Shown: positions 25,365 through 34,662, numbered from the stretch's first letter. The stretch is DNA of 64,000 nucleotides from Photobacterium jeanii (GCF_001650345.1 NZ_LVHF01000033.1:930001-994000), one strand, 5' to 3'. Numbers and translations: made by a program. Notes: generated by a model not told the origin, from the sequence alone.

Positions 25365-26111
25365 TTAGATCTTCACGCAAGCGAAAAGAGCGTTACCGGA
25401 TCTTCTGTTCCACGGCATGATGGCATCATAATCATGCTCAAAGAGATGCACTTCAAAATACGGCGATAACAAAGCGGTTAATTGCTTAAAGTTTACAGCG
25501 ACCATTGCATGCTCATCTTGCCAGCATTGAGTCTGCTCTTGTGTGCTTTTTTCAATACTGAGTTTAAGCGCTTGTTTATCACCGTCACCGCTATAGAACC
25601 AACCTGATTGGAATGTAAACTCACTATTCTCATATTCAGTGCTGTGACGAACAAAAGAGTTGTTATTGATTAGAGTCTTATCTACGGCGTTAAAACAGAA
25701 AATACCACCTTTATTTAAGGCTACATGCACGCTTTTAATGCAGTTTTCCAGCTCTGCTAAGTCATTACTATAGTGTATCGAGTAAAGAAAGCAGGTGATT
25801 AAATCTAGCTTACTATCGACACTAAATTGGCACATATTACCCAGCGAAAAATGTGCTTCGGGGCAACGTGTTAGTGCGATATCTAGCATCGGCTGATTAA
25901 TGTCTAGTCCACTGCTCTGATACCCCAAGTCAATGAAGTGGCGAACGTGTGGACCCGTTCCACAAGCCAGATCTAAATGTTTCTTTCCGCTGTTTCCAAA
26001 CAGTTGATGTAGGCGATGTATCTGACGACTTTGTGCTTCATAGTTAATATCAGCGCACATCAAATCATAGTAACAAGATAAATCAGTATATAAGGCAGTA
26101 GTTGATAACAT
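25365..26111 (-). CDS. Class I SAM-dependent methyltransferase
   Basis: A 248-residue protein with the SAM-binding motif LDLACGTGPH near residue 46, a GLDINQPML acidic loop and a C-terminal ALFACVKI strand. This is a general class I methyltransferase fold (Methyltransf_25 type). Substrate cannot be predicted. It stands alone between two opposite or separate units. Confidence 0.82.
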   Translation of the reverse strand: MLSTTALYTDLSCYYDLMCADINYEAQSRQIHRLHQLFGNSGKKHLDLACGTGPHVRHFIDLGYQSSGLDINQPMLDIALTRCPEAHFSLGNMCQFSVDSKLDLITCFLYSIHYSNDLAELENCIKSVHVALNKGGIFCFNAVDKTLINNNSFVRHSTEYENSEFTFQSGWFYSGDGDKQALKLSIEKSTQEQTQCWQDEHAMVAVNFKQLTALLSPYFEVHLFEHDYDAIMPWNRRSGNALFACVKI

Positions 26112-26325
26112 TAAACTAACTTAGGGCGTGGAATTAATTAGGGCTGCGCATACTAGGTGAAACCCTGCCTGATCCGAAGGAGATTATTTTGATTGTGATA
26201 ATCAATATTCTTTATGGTCGGAGGTTGGCGTTATATGAGGGAGAAGCAAAGAGCGGTTTAGCGTTTCATTGCCAATAGTCGAGTGTTAGTTCATGCCTAT
26301 TTTGCTGTGAGATTTTGGGTGTGGT

Positions 26326-26357
26326 GAATAAAAAACGAGAGCATAGCGCTCTCGTTT
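26326..26357 (-). terminator. Terminator of the YeiH-type exporter gene
   Basis: AAACGAGAGC (26333-26342) pairs with GCTCTCGTTT (26348-26357); on minus the stem runs into TTTATTC. Confidence 0.82.
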
Positions 26358-26384
26358 CGACGTTTTATGATGGATAAAATTCGA

Positions 26385-27326
26385 TTAACTGAGGATATAC
26401 AGCAGAGAGCCACCACCAATCGCAAACCACAATAAGCATCCGAGGATCAGTGGTTTTGCACCAGCCGAACGCAGCTTTTGTACCGTAATACCTGAGCCGA
26501 TTAGGAACAAACATACCACCAGCAAGCGCTTTGAAGCCGTGAACACTAATTGATAGATGCTATCGAACTGAGGTAAGTAGTGGGCAACGGCAATAGCAAC
26601 ACAGTAAAACAAGATGAAATAAGGGATCGTGATCTTCTTGCTGTCACCTTTGAAAAGCAGCGCACTGATAAATGCGATAGGAATGATCCAAAGTGCGCGT
26701 GCTAGCTTCAGTGTTGTCGCGGTTTTTAAAGCTTCATCGCCATAAGCACCCGCAGCACCAACGACAGATGATGTATCGTGGATCGCAATTGCAGCCCAGG
26801 TACCAAAAGTATGCTGGCTCATGTCTAGCGCATGGCCGATAGCTGGAAAGATAAAGAGGGCGATCGAATTAAGAACAAACACAGTCGCAAGGGCCAGAGA
26901 AATTTGTTCGTCTTTAGCATTGATAGCGGGGGAAACGGCAGCAATCGCGCTACCACCACAAATGGCGGTACCAGAAGCAATCAAGTGCCCGGTTTTCGCA
27001 TCAAGCTTGAATAATCGGGTAAGCAAAGTACCTAGCAGTAAGGTAGCAAAAATAGAGGTAACGATAAGCCCAAGTCCGTGCTGACTTGCTTCAATCGCTT
27101 CATTGAGGTTGATGCCAAAGCCTAAGCCGATAATAGAATAGGCCAGTAATTTTTTGGTAAAGCCAGCAAGGTTTAAGTTAGCTGGAATAAGCCCAATACT
27201 TGCTAGTGTAAAGCCTAAGATCAGCGCAACAGGAGAGCTGATAAACGGAAATAAGCATAAGATCGCAATAGCGTAGAAAGGGAGATCAGAGCGTTGAAAA
27301 GAAAACTGTGGTTTAGCGATTTGCAT
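26385..27326 (-). CDS. YeiH/UPF0324 putative sulfate exporter
   Basis: A 313-residue membrane protein with about ten segments. Family signatures are KLLAYSIIGLGFGINL, SGTAICGGSAIAAVSPAI and the HDTSSVVGAAGAYG stretch. UPF0324 proteins are annotated as putative sulfate exporters; biochemical proof is thin. No sulfonate or taurine genes lie nearby. Confidence 0.88.
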   Translation of the reverse strand: MQIAKPQFSFQRSDLPFYAIAILCLFPFISSPVALILGFTLASIGLIPANLNLAGFTKKLLAYSIIGLGFGINLNEAIEASQHGLGLIVTSIFATLLLGTLLTRLFKLDAKTGHLIASGTAICGGSAIAAVSPAINAKDEQISLALATVFVLNSIALFIFPAIGHALDMSQHTFGTWAAIAIHDTSSVVGAAGAYGDEALKTATTLKLARALWIIPIAFISALLFKGDSKKITIPYFILFYCVAIAVAHYLPQFDSIYQLVFTASKRLLVVCLFLIGSGITVQKLRSAGAKPLILGCLLWFAIGGGSLLYILS

Positions 27327-27693
27327 GATGTTGATGAATTTAAAAACAGATAGCGGCGAGTATACGCGACACTTTTCGTTTAGTAGATTTAAATATATTG
27401 ATGGTAGGGTTAAGGAAAAATTAACCTCTGACGTACCAAAATGGTTACGACTCAGGCTTGTTTATCAGTAACTGAAAACGCTGTATCTTTCGCTTACGCT
27501 ATGCGGAATTGATTTCGTGACTCATGAACACTGAAAAAATAACCTAAATTGACTCAAAAAGCTGGCAATTGACTTATAAATGTTGCATTGTTTTTGTGTT
27601 AATGAAAATTAGTTATGTATATCAGTTAGTTATTCTGTTTCAGAATGCAGGTTGTTTCATTGGTATGAAGATGCTAAGCGAGAAGGAATACGA
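27327..27693. other. Divergent intergenic region
   Basis: A 367-base AT-rich gap between the exporter (minus) and the kinase-like gene (plus). It must hold two promoters. TTGACT occurs twice near 27549-27575 but without a well-spaced -10, so I do not call one. No ORF. Confidence 0.45.
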
Positions 27694-28581
27694 ATGAATG
27701 AGCGACAATTAGAACGCATAGCGTGTGAGACCTACAAGATACTGTTTGGAGTGAGTGCGTCATTTGTTCAAACTGAATTAACCTTTTACGGCTGTGTGGT
27801 TTTTTTAGCGTCTGAGCGGCAAAAAGTGGTGATCAAATTTTCTAAAGAGGTTGGGCGCTTAACTAAAGAAATTAATGGCTTAGAGCGCTTGGCGAAAATT
27901 GTTGATTGCCCTGTACCTGCGATTCATTTTTATGGCCAACAAGAAGGGTTCGATTACCTTGTTTTAGAGTGGCTTGATGGACAATCAGCGCATGAATTGC
28001 CGTTAGATAAAACAGCGACAACAACTTTCAGCGAACATTACACCGATATATTGTTAGCTTTGCATGAGTGTAGCCACGAGCAGGGTTTCGAAACATCTCC
28101 TCAGTGCTTTACTCCTAGCTTAAATGAAGCTTTCGAACACTGGATGGAGCCGGTGTACCGTTACTTGATGAGCGCTGCGTCTCCTTTTTCTGCTCAACTT
28201 AAAGATGATTATCAAGCCTTATGGGAGCAGCAGACCGACATTTTAGCGCCGATCAATCACGGCTCATCATTGGTCCATGATGATTGTCATATTGGTAATG
28301 TGTTATTTGACCCTAAAACCTACAGAGTATCCGCGCTGATAGATCCATGCGATGTGGGGTTTAAACACCGTGAGTTTGATATCTTCCACCTTTACGATGT
28401 AAGACCTGATCTTGGGCTTGCTGATGTTTATTTTAGTAAAACCGAGAAAGCAGATGGCTTCGAACAGCGCCGGTGGTTTTTGAGCTTATGGGATGATGCT
28501 AAACACAGTCGGAATATTGGCTGGTACGATGAAGCTTGGTTAAACCATAAATTTGATAATTATCGTCAAGAATGTGCTTGA
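27694..28581 (+). CDS. Aminoglycoside-phosphotransferase-fold small-molecule kinase
   Basis: A 295-residue protein of the APH superfamily. The Brenner-type catalytic loop reads HDDCHIGNVLFD, the metal-binding aspartate is in LIDPCDVGF, and the N-lobe has VVIKFSKE as the ATP-binding lysine strand. The family phosphorylates antibiotics, fructosamines, choline, homoserine or maltose, and the substrate here is not evident; chromosomal context does not suggest resistance. GAAGGA precedes the ATG at 27694, favoured over an upstream in-frame codon. Confidence 0.82.
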   Translation: MNERQLERIACETYKILFGVSASFVQTELTFYGCVVFLASERQKVVIKFSKEVGRLTKEINGLERLAKIVDCPVPAIHFYGQQEGFDYLVLEWLDGQSAHELPLDKTATTTFSEHYTDILLALHECSHEQGFETSPQCFTPSLNEAFEHWMEPVYRYLMSAASPFSAQLKDDYQALWEQQTDILAPINHGSSLVHDDCHIGNVLFDPKTYRVSALIDPCDVGFKHREFDIFHLYDVRPDLGLADVYFSKTEKADGFEQRRWFLSLWDDAKHSRNIGWYDEAWLNHKFDNYRQECA

Positions 28582-28671
28582 GACATCACTCTTGTATCGC
28601 ATTGTTGGTGATTAGGGCTATTCACGTATACGATTGAATTGATAAAGAATAACAATGATAGGTGTAGTGGA

Positions 28672-29295
28672 ATGAAAAAAATTGCTGTTGGTCTTTTGGT
28701 TATGTTGCTTGCAGGTTGTGCCCAGCAACAAGCCGTAACACCTGTTGAGCCAGAACCTGAGAAAACGCCTGAGGTAAAACCTGTAGAGCCAACTCAACCT
28801 GAAGTGACGCCTGAGGTGAAACCAGAAAAGAAACCTGACGTTAAGCCTGAGGTGAAACCAACACCAGAAAAGCCGAAACCAAAGCCTAAGCCAAAACCTG
28901 TTACCACTACCAAAGAAGGCAAACTGATTTTAGGGTCGCAAGAATTAATTTGGTTGAGCGCAGCGAAAACCCACGTTAAAGCAAAAGTCGATGGCAACCT
29001 GAAGATGTCGACAATTGGTGTGACCGAAATTCAAGAATTTGAACGAGACGGCAAAGATTGGGTAAAAGTAAAAGCGGGTGATGAGCTAGTTGAGTTGCCT
29101 GTTGAACGCTGGGTTAAGCATAACAAAGTTCGCCAACCTGTAGTGAAAGTGCGTACTCAACTTGCCGACTTGAATGAGCAAACTGAGTTTGTTTTAGTGC
29201 AAGGTGTAAAAGGGGTGACTTTGGGTGAAAACTTCATTCGTGACGTTGCAGTATTAGACGCTAAACGTAAGTTTGTGCAGCCAAAATCCAAATAG
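28672..29295 (+). CDS. Lipoprotein with Pro-Glu-Lys stalk and degenerate RimB-like aspartic-protease domain
   Basis: A 207-residue lipoprotein (lipobox LLAGC). After the lipid anchor comes ~55 residues of PEVKP/PKPKPK repeats, typical of a stalk that spans the periplasm. The C-terminal ~120 residues follow the pattern of the retropepsin-like 'ATP-dependent zinc protease' family (WVKVKAG, RQPVVKVRTQLADL, LGENFIRDVAVLDAKRKF). The catalytic D-T-G expected after KAK is D-G-N (KAKVDGN), so protease activity is doubtful. Related genes are often near ATP-grasp/QEGLA genes; here they are 21 kb apart. Confidence 0.8.
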   Translation: MKKIAVGLLVMLLAGCAQQQAVTPVEPEPEKTPEVKPVEPTQPEVTPEVKPEKKPDVKPEVKPTPEKPKPKPKPKPVTTTKEGKLILGSQELIWLSAAKTHVKAKVDGNLKMSTIGVTEIQEFERDGKDWVKVKAGDELVELPVERWVKHNKVRQPVVKVRTQLADLNEQTEFVLVQGVKGVTLGENFIRDVAVLDAKRKFVQPKSK

Positions 29296-29327
29296 TTGTA
29301 TTGTCAGTACATCTCAAATTTCTTTTA

Positions 29328-29357
29328 TAAAGCGCTTCTTACACGGAGCGCTTTTTT
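29328..29357 (+). terminator. Terminator of the lipoprotein gene
   Basis: AAGCGCT pairs with AGCGCTT around a 10-base loop and runs into TTTTTT. Confidence 0.85.
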
Positions 29358-29461
29358 AATGCTTACAAGCGGTTGCTCATGTGACAAATGCTATTTGTGG
29401 CACAGTTGTGGTGAGTTAGATTTGCTAATCTGCCGTCATTGTTAATGACAAGATAATCATC

Positions 29462-30397
29462 ATGAAGCTGTCTCAATTAAATGCCTTTCGCGCTATCGTC
29501 GAGTGTCAAACTGTAACTGCTGCGGCCGAACGCCTGAATTTAAGTCAACCTGCTGTGAGCAGAGTGCTATCAGGGTTAGAAGAGAGGTTAGGGTTTAAGC
29601 TTTTTGTTCGTCAGCGAAACCGATTGGAATTAAGTGATGAAGGCCAAGCATTCTACCTTGAAGTTGCTAAAGTATTTGATGCTGTTTCAGGGTTGGATAA
29701 TGCTGCGGAATCGATACGCTCTCGCCATTTTGGTACTTTAAATATCGCGGCTATGCCATTGCTGTCGAATGCTTTTTTACCGCGAATTTTGGCGACTTTT
29801 CTTAAACAATCTCAGCAGCTCAAAGTCGGTTTTAAAACGTATCGCTCAGAAGATGTGATGCGTCGAGTGCAGAGTCAAACCACAGATATCGGCTTTGCCT
29901 TTATTGATGAACCTCTTGCTGGCGTAAAGGCACAGCGAGTTGAGTGTGAATGTGTTTGTTTGTTGCCGAGTGATTCGCCACTGGCAAAACGTAGCAGCAT
30001 TGATATATACGATATCGCTGATCAGGTCGTGATCCGCCACGAAAAAGACATTACTCAGCGTCGTGTTGATGCTTTGCTCAGGCGTTACGGACTATCGACG
30101 ATTGAAAATATCGAAGTGTCACTAGCGAGTACCGCTGCAGCTCTTGTTAGAGAAGGGGTTGGGATTGCAATTACCGATCCGTTTACTGCGCACATGGCCA
30201 GTGAGCATCCAGCTGTCGTGATGCGTCCATTAATTTTTAGCTTGCCATTTGAATTCGATATTTTATACCCCGCATTAAAACCTATCCATCGTCATGCTGA
30301 ACACTTTATTGAACAGTTTTTGTTATTAGCGGATGAGATGAGTATATACCTTAAAATCGGTCCGATGCGCGATATTGATGTAGTTGATAATGTCTAA
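29462..30397 (+). CDS. LysR-family regulator of the opine dehydrogenase cassette
   Basis: A 311-residue LysR protein: helix-turn-helix in residues 1-60 (LNAFRAIVECQTVTAAA, SQPAVSRVLSGLEERLGF), then a substrate-binding domain. The next two genes on the same strand encode an opine dehydrogenase and a YfcC-type transporter. It resembles regulators of amino-acid/opine catabolism such as NocR/OccR in arrangement, which would use an opine as coinducer. It is upstream in tandem, not divergent, with 190 bases before the next gene. Confidence 0.86.
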   Translation: MKLSQLNAFRAIVECQTVTAAAERLNLSQPAVSRVLSGLEERLGFKLFVRQRNRLELSDEGQAFYLEVAKVFDAVSGLDNAAESIRSRHFGTLNIAAMPLLSNAFLPRILATFLKQSQQLKVGFKTYRSEDVMRRVQSQTTDIGFAFIDEPLAGVKAQRVECECVCLLPSDSPLAKRSSIDIYDIADQVVIRHEKDITQRRVDALLRRYGLSTIENIEVSLASTAAALVREGVGIAITDPFTAHMASEHPAVVMRPLIFSLPFEFDILYPALKPIHRHAEHFIEQFLLLADEMSIYLKIGPMRDIDVVDNV

Positions 30398-30543
30398 CTT
30401 CACAGAAAGGTTTCATCTTGCTGCATAGTGAGGTTTGATGTTTATGTTCTTACTATCAATGGCTTAGGTTTTATTTGTTAGTGCGTTATTACATTTTTGC
30501 ATACCAGTAGTAAAGCCATGCATTGGCGGTAAATCGCTTGTGT

Positions 30544-30582
30544 TCCTTAATCTGAGTTCAGGAAAAACAACCAGATTAAGGA
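30544..30582 (+). promoter_or_regulatory. 11-bp perfect stem-loop that covers the Shine-Dalgarno of the opine dehydrogenase
   Basis: Arms tccttaatctg (30544-30554) and cagattaagga (30572-30582) are perfectly complementary with a 17-base loop. The AAGGA ribosome site of the following ATG (30590) lies in the right arm. The structure could block translation until relieved, or the DNA repeat could be an operator. Confidence 0.6.
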
Positions 30583-30589
30583 TACAAAA

Positions 30590-31699
30590 ATGACAACAAC
30601 GGTCTCAATAATTGGTTCAGGTAATGCGGGGTTAACAGCTGCGTATCACTTCTCATTGCAAGGTGCCAAAGTCTGTTTATTTGGCGCGCAAGGATTTGAT
30701 CAGCCGCTAACAGATATTGAGCAGCGAGGTGGCATTGAAGCGCTTTCCTCATTCAATGATGTACCACTGACATATGCTGGTTTTCAGCCAATAGATAAAG
30801 TGACTCGGGAATTAAAAGACGCTATCGAGTACGCAGATTTATTGATTCTACCTGTCCCTTCTTTCGCTCAAGAACCTCTCTTTATTGAAATGTTACCGCA
30901 TATGCGTGACGGTCAAATCGTAATGCTGATGCCGGGTAACTATGGTTCATTGGTGCTTAATCGCATTAAGCAAGATCAGGGCTACGGCGATTTGGATATC
31001 ACCTTTGTTGATGCGATCTCTATTCCGTGGGCGACACGCATTGTTGGTCCTGCAGAAATTGCCATTTTGGGTATGAAAGAGTTTCTGCCAGTGGCGGCTT
31101 TCCCTGCAAGCAAAACGCAAGATGCAATTAGCCGATTACAACCTGTGATGCCATTACCACTAACGGCGCTTGATAACGTGATTAGTGCAGGTCTTGAAAA
31201 CATTAACTTCGGTGGACACCCGTTATTGACCACGCTAAACATGGGTTTGCTTGAAAACTTTGACGGACAATTTAACTACTACAAAGATTGTTGCTCTGTT
31301 TCAACGGCAAAAGCTGCAGCAGTGATGGAGCAAGAGCGCCAAGCTGTTGGTAAAGCGCTAGGGATTGCTCTAACACCTGAGTTAGACGCCATGAACGCGC
31401 TTTATGCCATGGACTGTGAAACCGTGTATGAAGTTAACCGCACCTCTGAAACCCACGGTAAATTAAACAGCGCACCTAATTCGGCAGGTAATCGCTATAT
31501 CACTGAAGATGCTGCTTATTTGCTGGTGCCATGTTTTGAGTTTGGACAACTCGCTGGGGTGGAAACCACCATGGTGACAGCATGTCTTCATATCGATAAC
31601 GCCTACAATGACACCAACTACTTTGAGCAAGGCCGTACGCTAAGCAAGATGGGGCTAGCTGGAATGTCGGTACAAGAAATCATGGACTTCGTCGCATAA
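30590..31699 (+). CDS. NAD(P)-dependent octopine/nopaline-type opine dehydrogenase
   Basis: A 369-residue protein with an N-terminal Rossmann GSGNAGLTAAYH motif and the helical NAD/NADP octopine/nopaline dehydrogenase C-terminal domain (GLENINFGGHPLLT, catalytic His region). Enzymes of this family reductively join, or oxidatively split, an amino acid and an alpha-keto acid. Placed between a LysR regulator and a YfcC transporter, a catabolic or export role for an opine is likely. Marine invertebrate muscle is rich in octopine, strombine and alanopine. Direction and substrate are not determined by sequence. Confidence 0.86.
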   Translation: MTTTVSIIGSGNAGLTAAYHFSLQGAKVCLFGAQGFDQPLTDIEQRGGIEALSSFNDVPLTYAGFQPIDKVTRELKDAIEYADLLILPVPSFAQEPLFIEMLPHMRDGQIVMLMPGNYGSLVLNRIKQDQGYGDLDITFVDAISIPWATRIVGPAEIAILGMKEFLPVAAFPASKTQDAISRLQPVMPLPLTALDNVISAGLENINFGGHPLLTTLNMGLLENFDGQFNYYKDCCSVSTAKAAAVMEQERQAVGKALGIALTPELDAMNALYAMDCETVYEVNRTSETHGKLNSAPNSAGNRYITEDAAYLLVPCFEFGQLAGVETTMVTACLHIDNAYNDTNYFEQGRTLSKMGLAGMSVQEIMDFVA

Positions 31700-31705
31700 C
31701 AAGAA

Positions 31706-31742
31706 GGTGGAATACCACCCAAAGTGGGGCATATAGCCCCAC
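31706..31742 (+). other. Two tandem small hairpins between opine dehydrogenase and transporter
   Basis: ggtgg/ccacc (31706-31719) and gtggggc/gccccac (31724-31742) occupy the 60-base gap. No U-run follows, so they more likely affect mRNA processing or stability than stop transcription. Confidence 0.55.
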
Positions 31743-31759
31743 ACAATGAGGACATCATA

Positions 31760-33166
31760 ATGAAAAAACTAAAGTTTCCCTCTGCCTACACTATTTTAAT
31801 GATTTTGACGGTATTGATGGCGGTGCTGACTTGGGTGATCCCAGCAGGCCAATATCAAATGGAGAAGAATGAAACCCTGGGTCGTATGGTACCGCTAGTG
31901 GGTTCTTACCAAACGGTTGATGCAAATCCGCAAGGTGTGATCGATGTATTAATGGCACCTATTCAAGGCTTTTATGATCCTAGCAACTATGCAGCACGCG
32001 CTGTGGATGTGGCTTTGTTTGTGCTTGTGATTGGTGGCTTTTTGGCTGTGGTCACACGAACAGGGGCTATTGACGCAGGTATTGCTGGCACCATGAAACG
32101 CCTTAACGGTAAAGAAAAGTGGATGATCCCAATTTTAATGGGCTTGTTTGCGCTGGGCGGTACAGTGTATGGCATGGCTGAAGAGACTATCCCGTTTTAC
32201 GCTTTGTTAATTCCGGTCATGATCGCGGCAGGTTACGACAGCATAGTTGGAGTTGCGATCATCATGGTTGGTGCTGGGATTGGCTGCTTGGGCTCAACGA
32301 TTAACCCGTTCGCGACTGTAATTGCATCGAATGCCGCTGAAATTAACTTTATGGAAGGTGTTTGGCTACGCGTTGCCATTCTTGTGATTGGTTGGCTTGC
32401 TTGTGTGATTTATGTGATGCGCTACGCCGAGAAAGTGAAACGTGATCCTTCTCAATCGATTGTTGCTCATCAAAAAGATGAAAACGAGCGTCACTTTTTA
32501 CACAGTAAAGAACAAGATGCCCCAGAACTGACTGGCACCCGTAAAGCCGTATTAGCTATTTTCGGTACAACCTTTGCGGTAATGATGTGGGGTGTTTCCG
32601 TGGCAGGCTGGTGGATGGCTGAACTATCGGCACTCTTTATTGGCGCCAGTATTATTGCTGGTCTTGTGGGTAAATTATCAGAAACTGAGTTAACGAACAG
32701 CTTTGTTGATGGTGCTCGCGATTTGTTAGGTGTGGCGCTGATCATCGCGATTGCTCGTGGCTTAGTGGTGGTGATGGATAACGGTAACATTACACATACC
32801 ATTTTGAACTATGCCGAAGGTTTGCTTGGTGGCTTACACCAGGTGGCGTTTGTGAATGCTATTTACTGGGTTGAAGCTGTATTGTGTTTGGTTGTGCCAT
32901 CATCATCTGGCTTAGCTGTACTATCAATGCCCGTATTGGCACCGCTTGCTGATTTTGCAGGGGTAGGTCGAGAGTTGGTAGTCACCGCATTCCAATCAGC
33001 ATCGGGTTTACCTAACTTGGTTACACCGACATCGGGCGTTGTTATGGGTGGTTTAGCAATTGGACGCGTGGCTTACTCGTCATGGCTACGTTTCATTGGC
33101 CCGCTGTTGGTGTTTTTAACCGTAATGGTAATGGCACTGCTGAGTGTTGGTACGGTATTGAGTTAA
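31760..33166 (+). CDS. YfcC-family membrane transporter
   Basis: A 468-residue protein with about 12 membrane segments, starting FPSAYTILMILTVLMAVLTWVIPAG. It has the paired re-entrant signatures of the YfcC/C4-dicarboxylate-related family (ALGGTVYGMAEETIPFY, VPSSSGLAVLSMPVLAPLADF). GAGG precedes the ATG at 31760; an upstream in-frame start overlaps a hairpin. It follows the opine dehydrogenase in the same unit, so it may carry the opine or its amino-acid product. Confidence 0.87.
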   Translation: MKKLKFPSAYTILMILTVLMAVLTWVIPAGQYQMEKNETLGRMVPLVGSYQTVDANPQGVIDVLMAPIQGFYDPSNYAARAVDVALFVLVIGGFLAVVTRTGAIDAGIAGTMKRLNGKEKWMIPILMGLFALGGTVYGMAEETIPFYALLIPVMIAAGYDSIVGVAIIMVGAGIGCLGSTINPFATVIASNAAEINFMEGVWLRVAILVIGWLACVIYVMRYAEKVKRDPSQSIVAHQKDENERHFLHSKEQDAPELTGTRKAVLAIFGTTFAVMMWGVSVAGWWMAELSALFIGASIIAGLVGKLSETELTNSFVDGARDLLGVALIIAIARGLVVVMDNGNITHTILNYAEGLLGGLHQVAFVNAIYWVEAVLCLVVPSSSGLAVLSMPVLAPLADFAGVGRELVVTAFQSASGLPNLVTPTSGVVMGGLAIGRVAYSSWLRFIGPLLVFLTVMVMALLSVGTVLS

Positions 33167-33182
33167 TCATTTTCTAGAAAGT

Positions 33183-33224
33183 AATAGCCGCGCAAAGTGG
33201 ATAACTTGCGCGGCTATTTTTTTG
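33183..33224 (+). terminator. Strong terminator after the opine cassette
   Basis: A perfect 13-bp stem, aatagccgcgcaa (33183-33195) with ttgcgcggctatt (33206-33218), runs into a T stretch. Confidence 0.93.
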
Positions 33225-33282
33225 TCTGTCTTTGTTTATGCCTTTTACGAGGTAGGTGACGTTTCACCTATCTAAGCGGAGG

Positions 33283-34662
33283 TTAACCCGCGAGCACATT
33301 ACCATCAGGGTATTTGAGTTTTGATGGTTTTGGTCTTGCTAGCATATAAGCAAGGGTTAATGGACCAATACGCCCCGTGATCATCACGACCACCATGATC
33401 AATTTACCGCCTTCGGTTAATTCTGCCGTTAATCCGCCAGAAACGCCTACCGTGGCAAAGGCCGAAATAGTTTCAAACATGATGGATACAAAACTTGCTT
33501 GCTCGGTGATCATAAGTAGAAACATGGCAAGGGTTAGCATCAGTCCGCTGACCACAATAATGGCTAAACACTTGGTCACGGTTTGAGGTTCGATAGTACG
33601 CTGAAAAAGTGCGACATGATTACGTTGGCGTAAGAAAGACCAGGTGGCTGTCATGGCAACAACAAAGGTGGAGACTTTAATTCCGCCACCTGTTGAGGTT
33701 GAGCCTGCACCGATCAGCATCAGCAAAATCATGATCAAAATAGTCGGGTGGGTGAGCTGTGATAAGTCGACCGTATTAAAACCAGCGGTACGCATGGTTG
33801 CGGATTGAAAGAAAGACGCTAACCATTGTTCGCCTGTTGAAAGTGCGCCTAGTGTGGTGACGTTGTCACTTTCAAGCAGCCAAAACATCACGGTACCAAA
33901 GGCGAGTAAGCAGGGTGTGGCGACTAACATGATCTTACTGTGCAGTTGTAAATGCTTAATGCCTTTAAACACGCCCTTGGAAAAATTACGGTGAAGATCT
34001 GAAACCACAGTAAAGCCAAGACCACCAATAATGAAAAGTCCGGCAATAGTGAATAGCACCCAAGGCTCACTGTTAAATTGCGTTAAGCTATCGGAGAAAA
34101 GTGAGAAGCCTGCGTTGTTAAATGCAGACACCGCATGAAAAAGCGCAGTGAACATGCCTTTTTGCCAGCCAAATTCCGGCACCCAACGGATAGCTAATAT
34201 GAGAGTGCCAATGCATTCGCTGATCAGCGCAAAAATTACGATATGTTTGATTAAGCGGTGCAGATTAACCACTTTGTTTTGCCCTAGCGCCTCTTGCGTT
34301 AAGGACTGCTGCCTAAGGCTCATTCGAAGCCCAAACATGTACAGGAGCACTGCGGATAAGGTCATCTGACCCAGCCCACCGATCTGCATCAATATCAGCA
34401 GTAATACTTGCCCTGAAAGGGTGAAGTGAGTACCGGTATCGACAACGCCTAATCCTGTTACGCTAATCGCAGACGTTGCTGTAAATAATGCATCGATGAA
34501 GCTCAACCCACTGACAGAGAATACGGGTAACGTCATTAAGATCGCCGCTGGTATTAGAATACACAGAAAGCTAACTAAAATGATTTTAGTTTCAGACCAG
34601 CGTTCTCCACGCTGGGGTGTTTTCAGTGGAACATAAAGCCCGTGATTGGGTAGGTGCTTCAT
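33283..34662 (-). CDS. ktrB: KtrB potassium uptake channel subunit
   Basis: A 459-residue TrkH/KtrB/HKT membrane protein. Four pore-loop signatures are visible: TSAISVTGLGVVDTG, SAFNNAGFSLF, MRTAGFNTVDL and SAFATVGVSGG, each with the filter glycine. It forms Na+-dependent K+ uptake with the KtrA ring. The start codon overlaps the ktrA stop as ATGA, so the two are translationally coupled. Vibrio alginolyticus KtrAB is the reference system. Confidence 0.93.
   Translation of the reverse strand: MKHLPNHGLYVPLKTPQRGERWSETKIILVSFLCILIPAAILMTLPVFSVSGLSFIDALFTATSAISVTGLGVVDTGTHFTLSGQVLLLILMQIGGLGQMTLSAVLLYMFGLRMSLRQQSLTQEALGQNKVVNLHRLIKHIVIFALISECIGTLILAIRWVPEFGWQKGMFTALFHAVSAFNNAGFSLFSDSLTQFNSEPWVLFTIAGLFIIGGLGFTVVSDLHRNFSKGVFKGIKHLQLHSKIMLVATPCLLAFGTVMFWLLESDNVTTLGALSTGEQWLASFFQSATMRTAGFNTVDLSQLTHPTILIMILLMLIGAGSTSTGGGIKVSTFVVAMTATWSFLRQRNHVALFQRTIEPQTVTKCLAIIVVSGLMLTLAMFLLMITEQASFVSIMFETISAFATVGVSGGLTAELTEGGKLIMVVVMITGRIGPLTLAYMLARPKPSKLKYPDGNVLAG

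Noticed and set aside
26189..26205. FNR-like palindrome TTGATT-GTGAT-AATCAA
   Set aside because: The half-sites are one base short in consensus and the spacing does not fit FNR; not CRP-like either.
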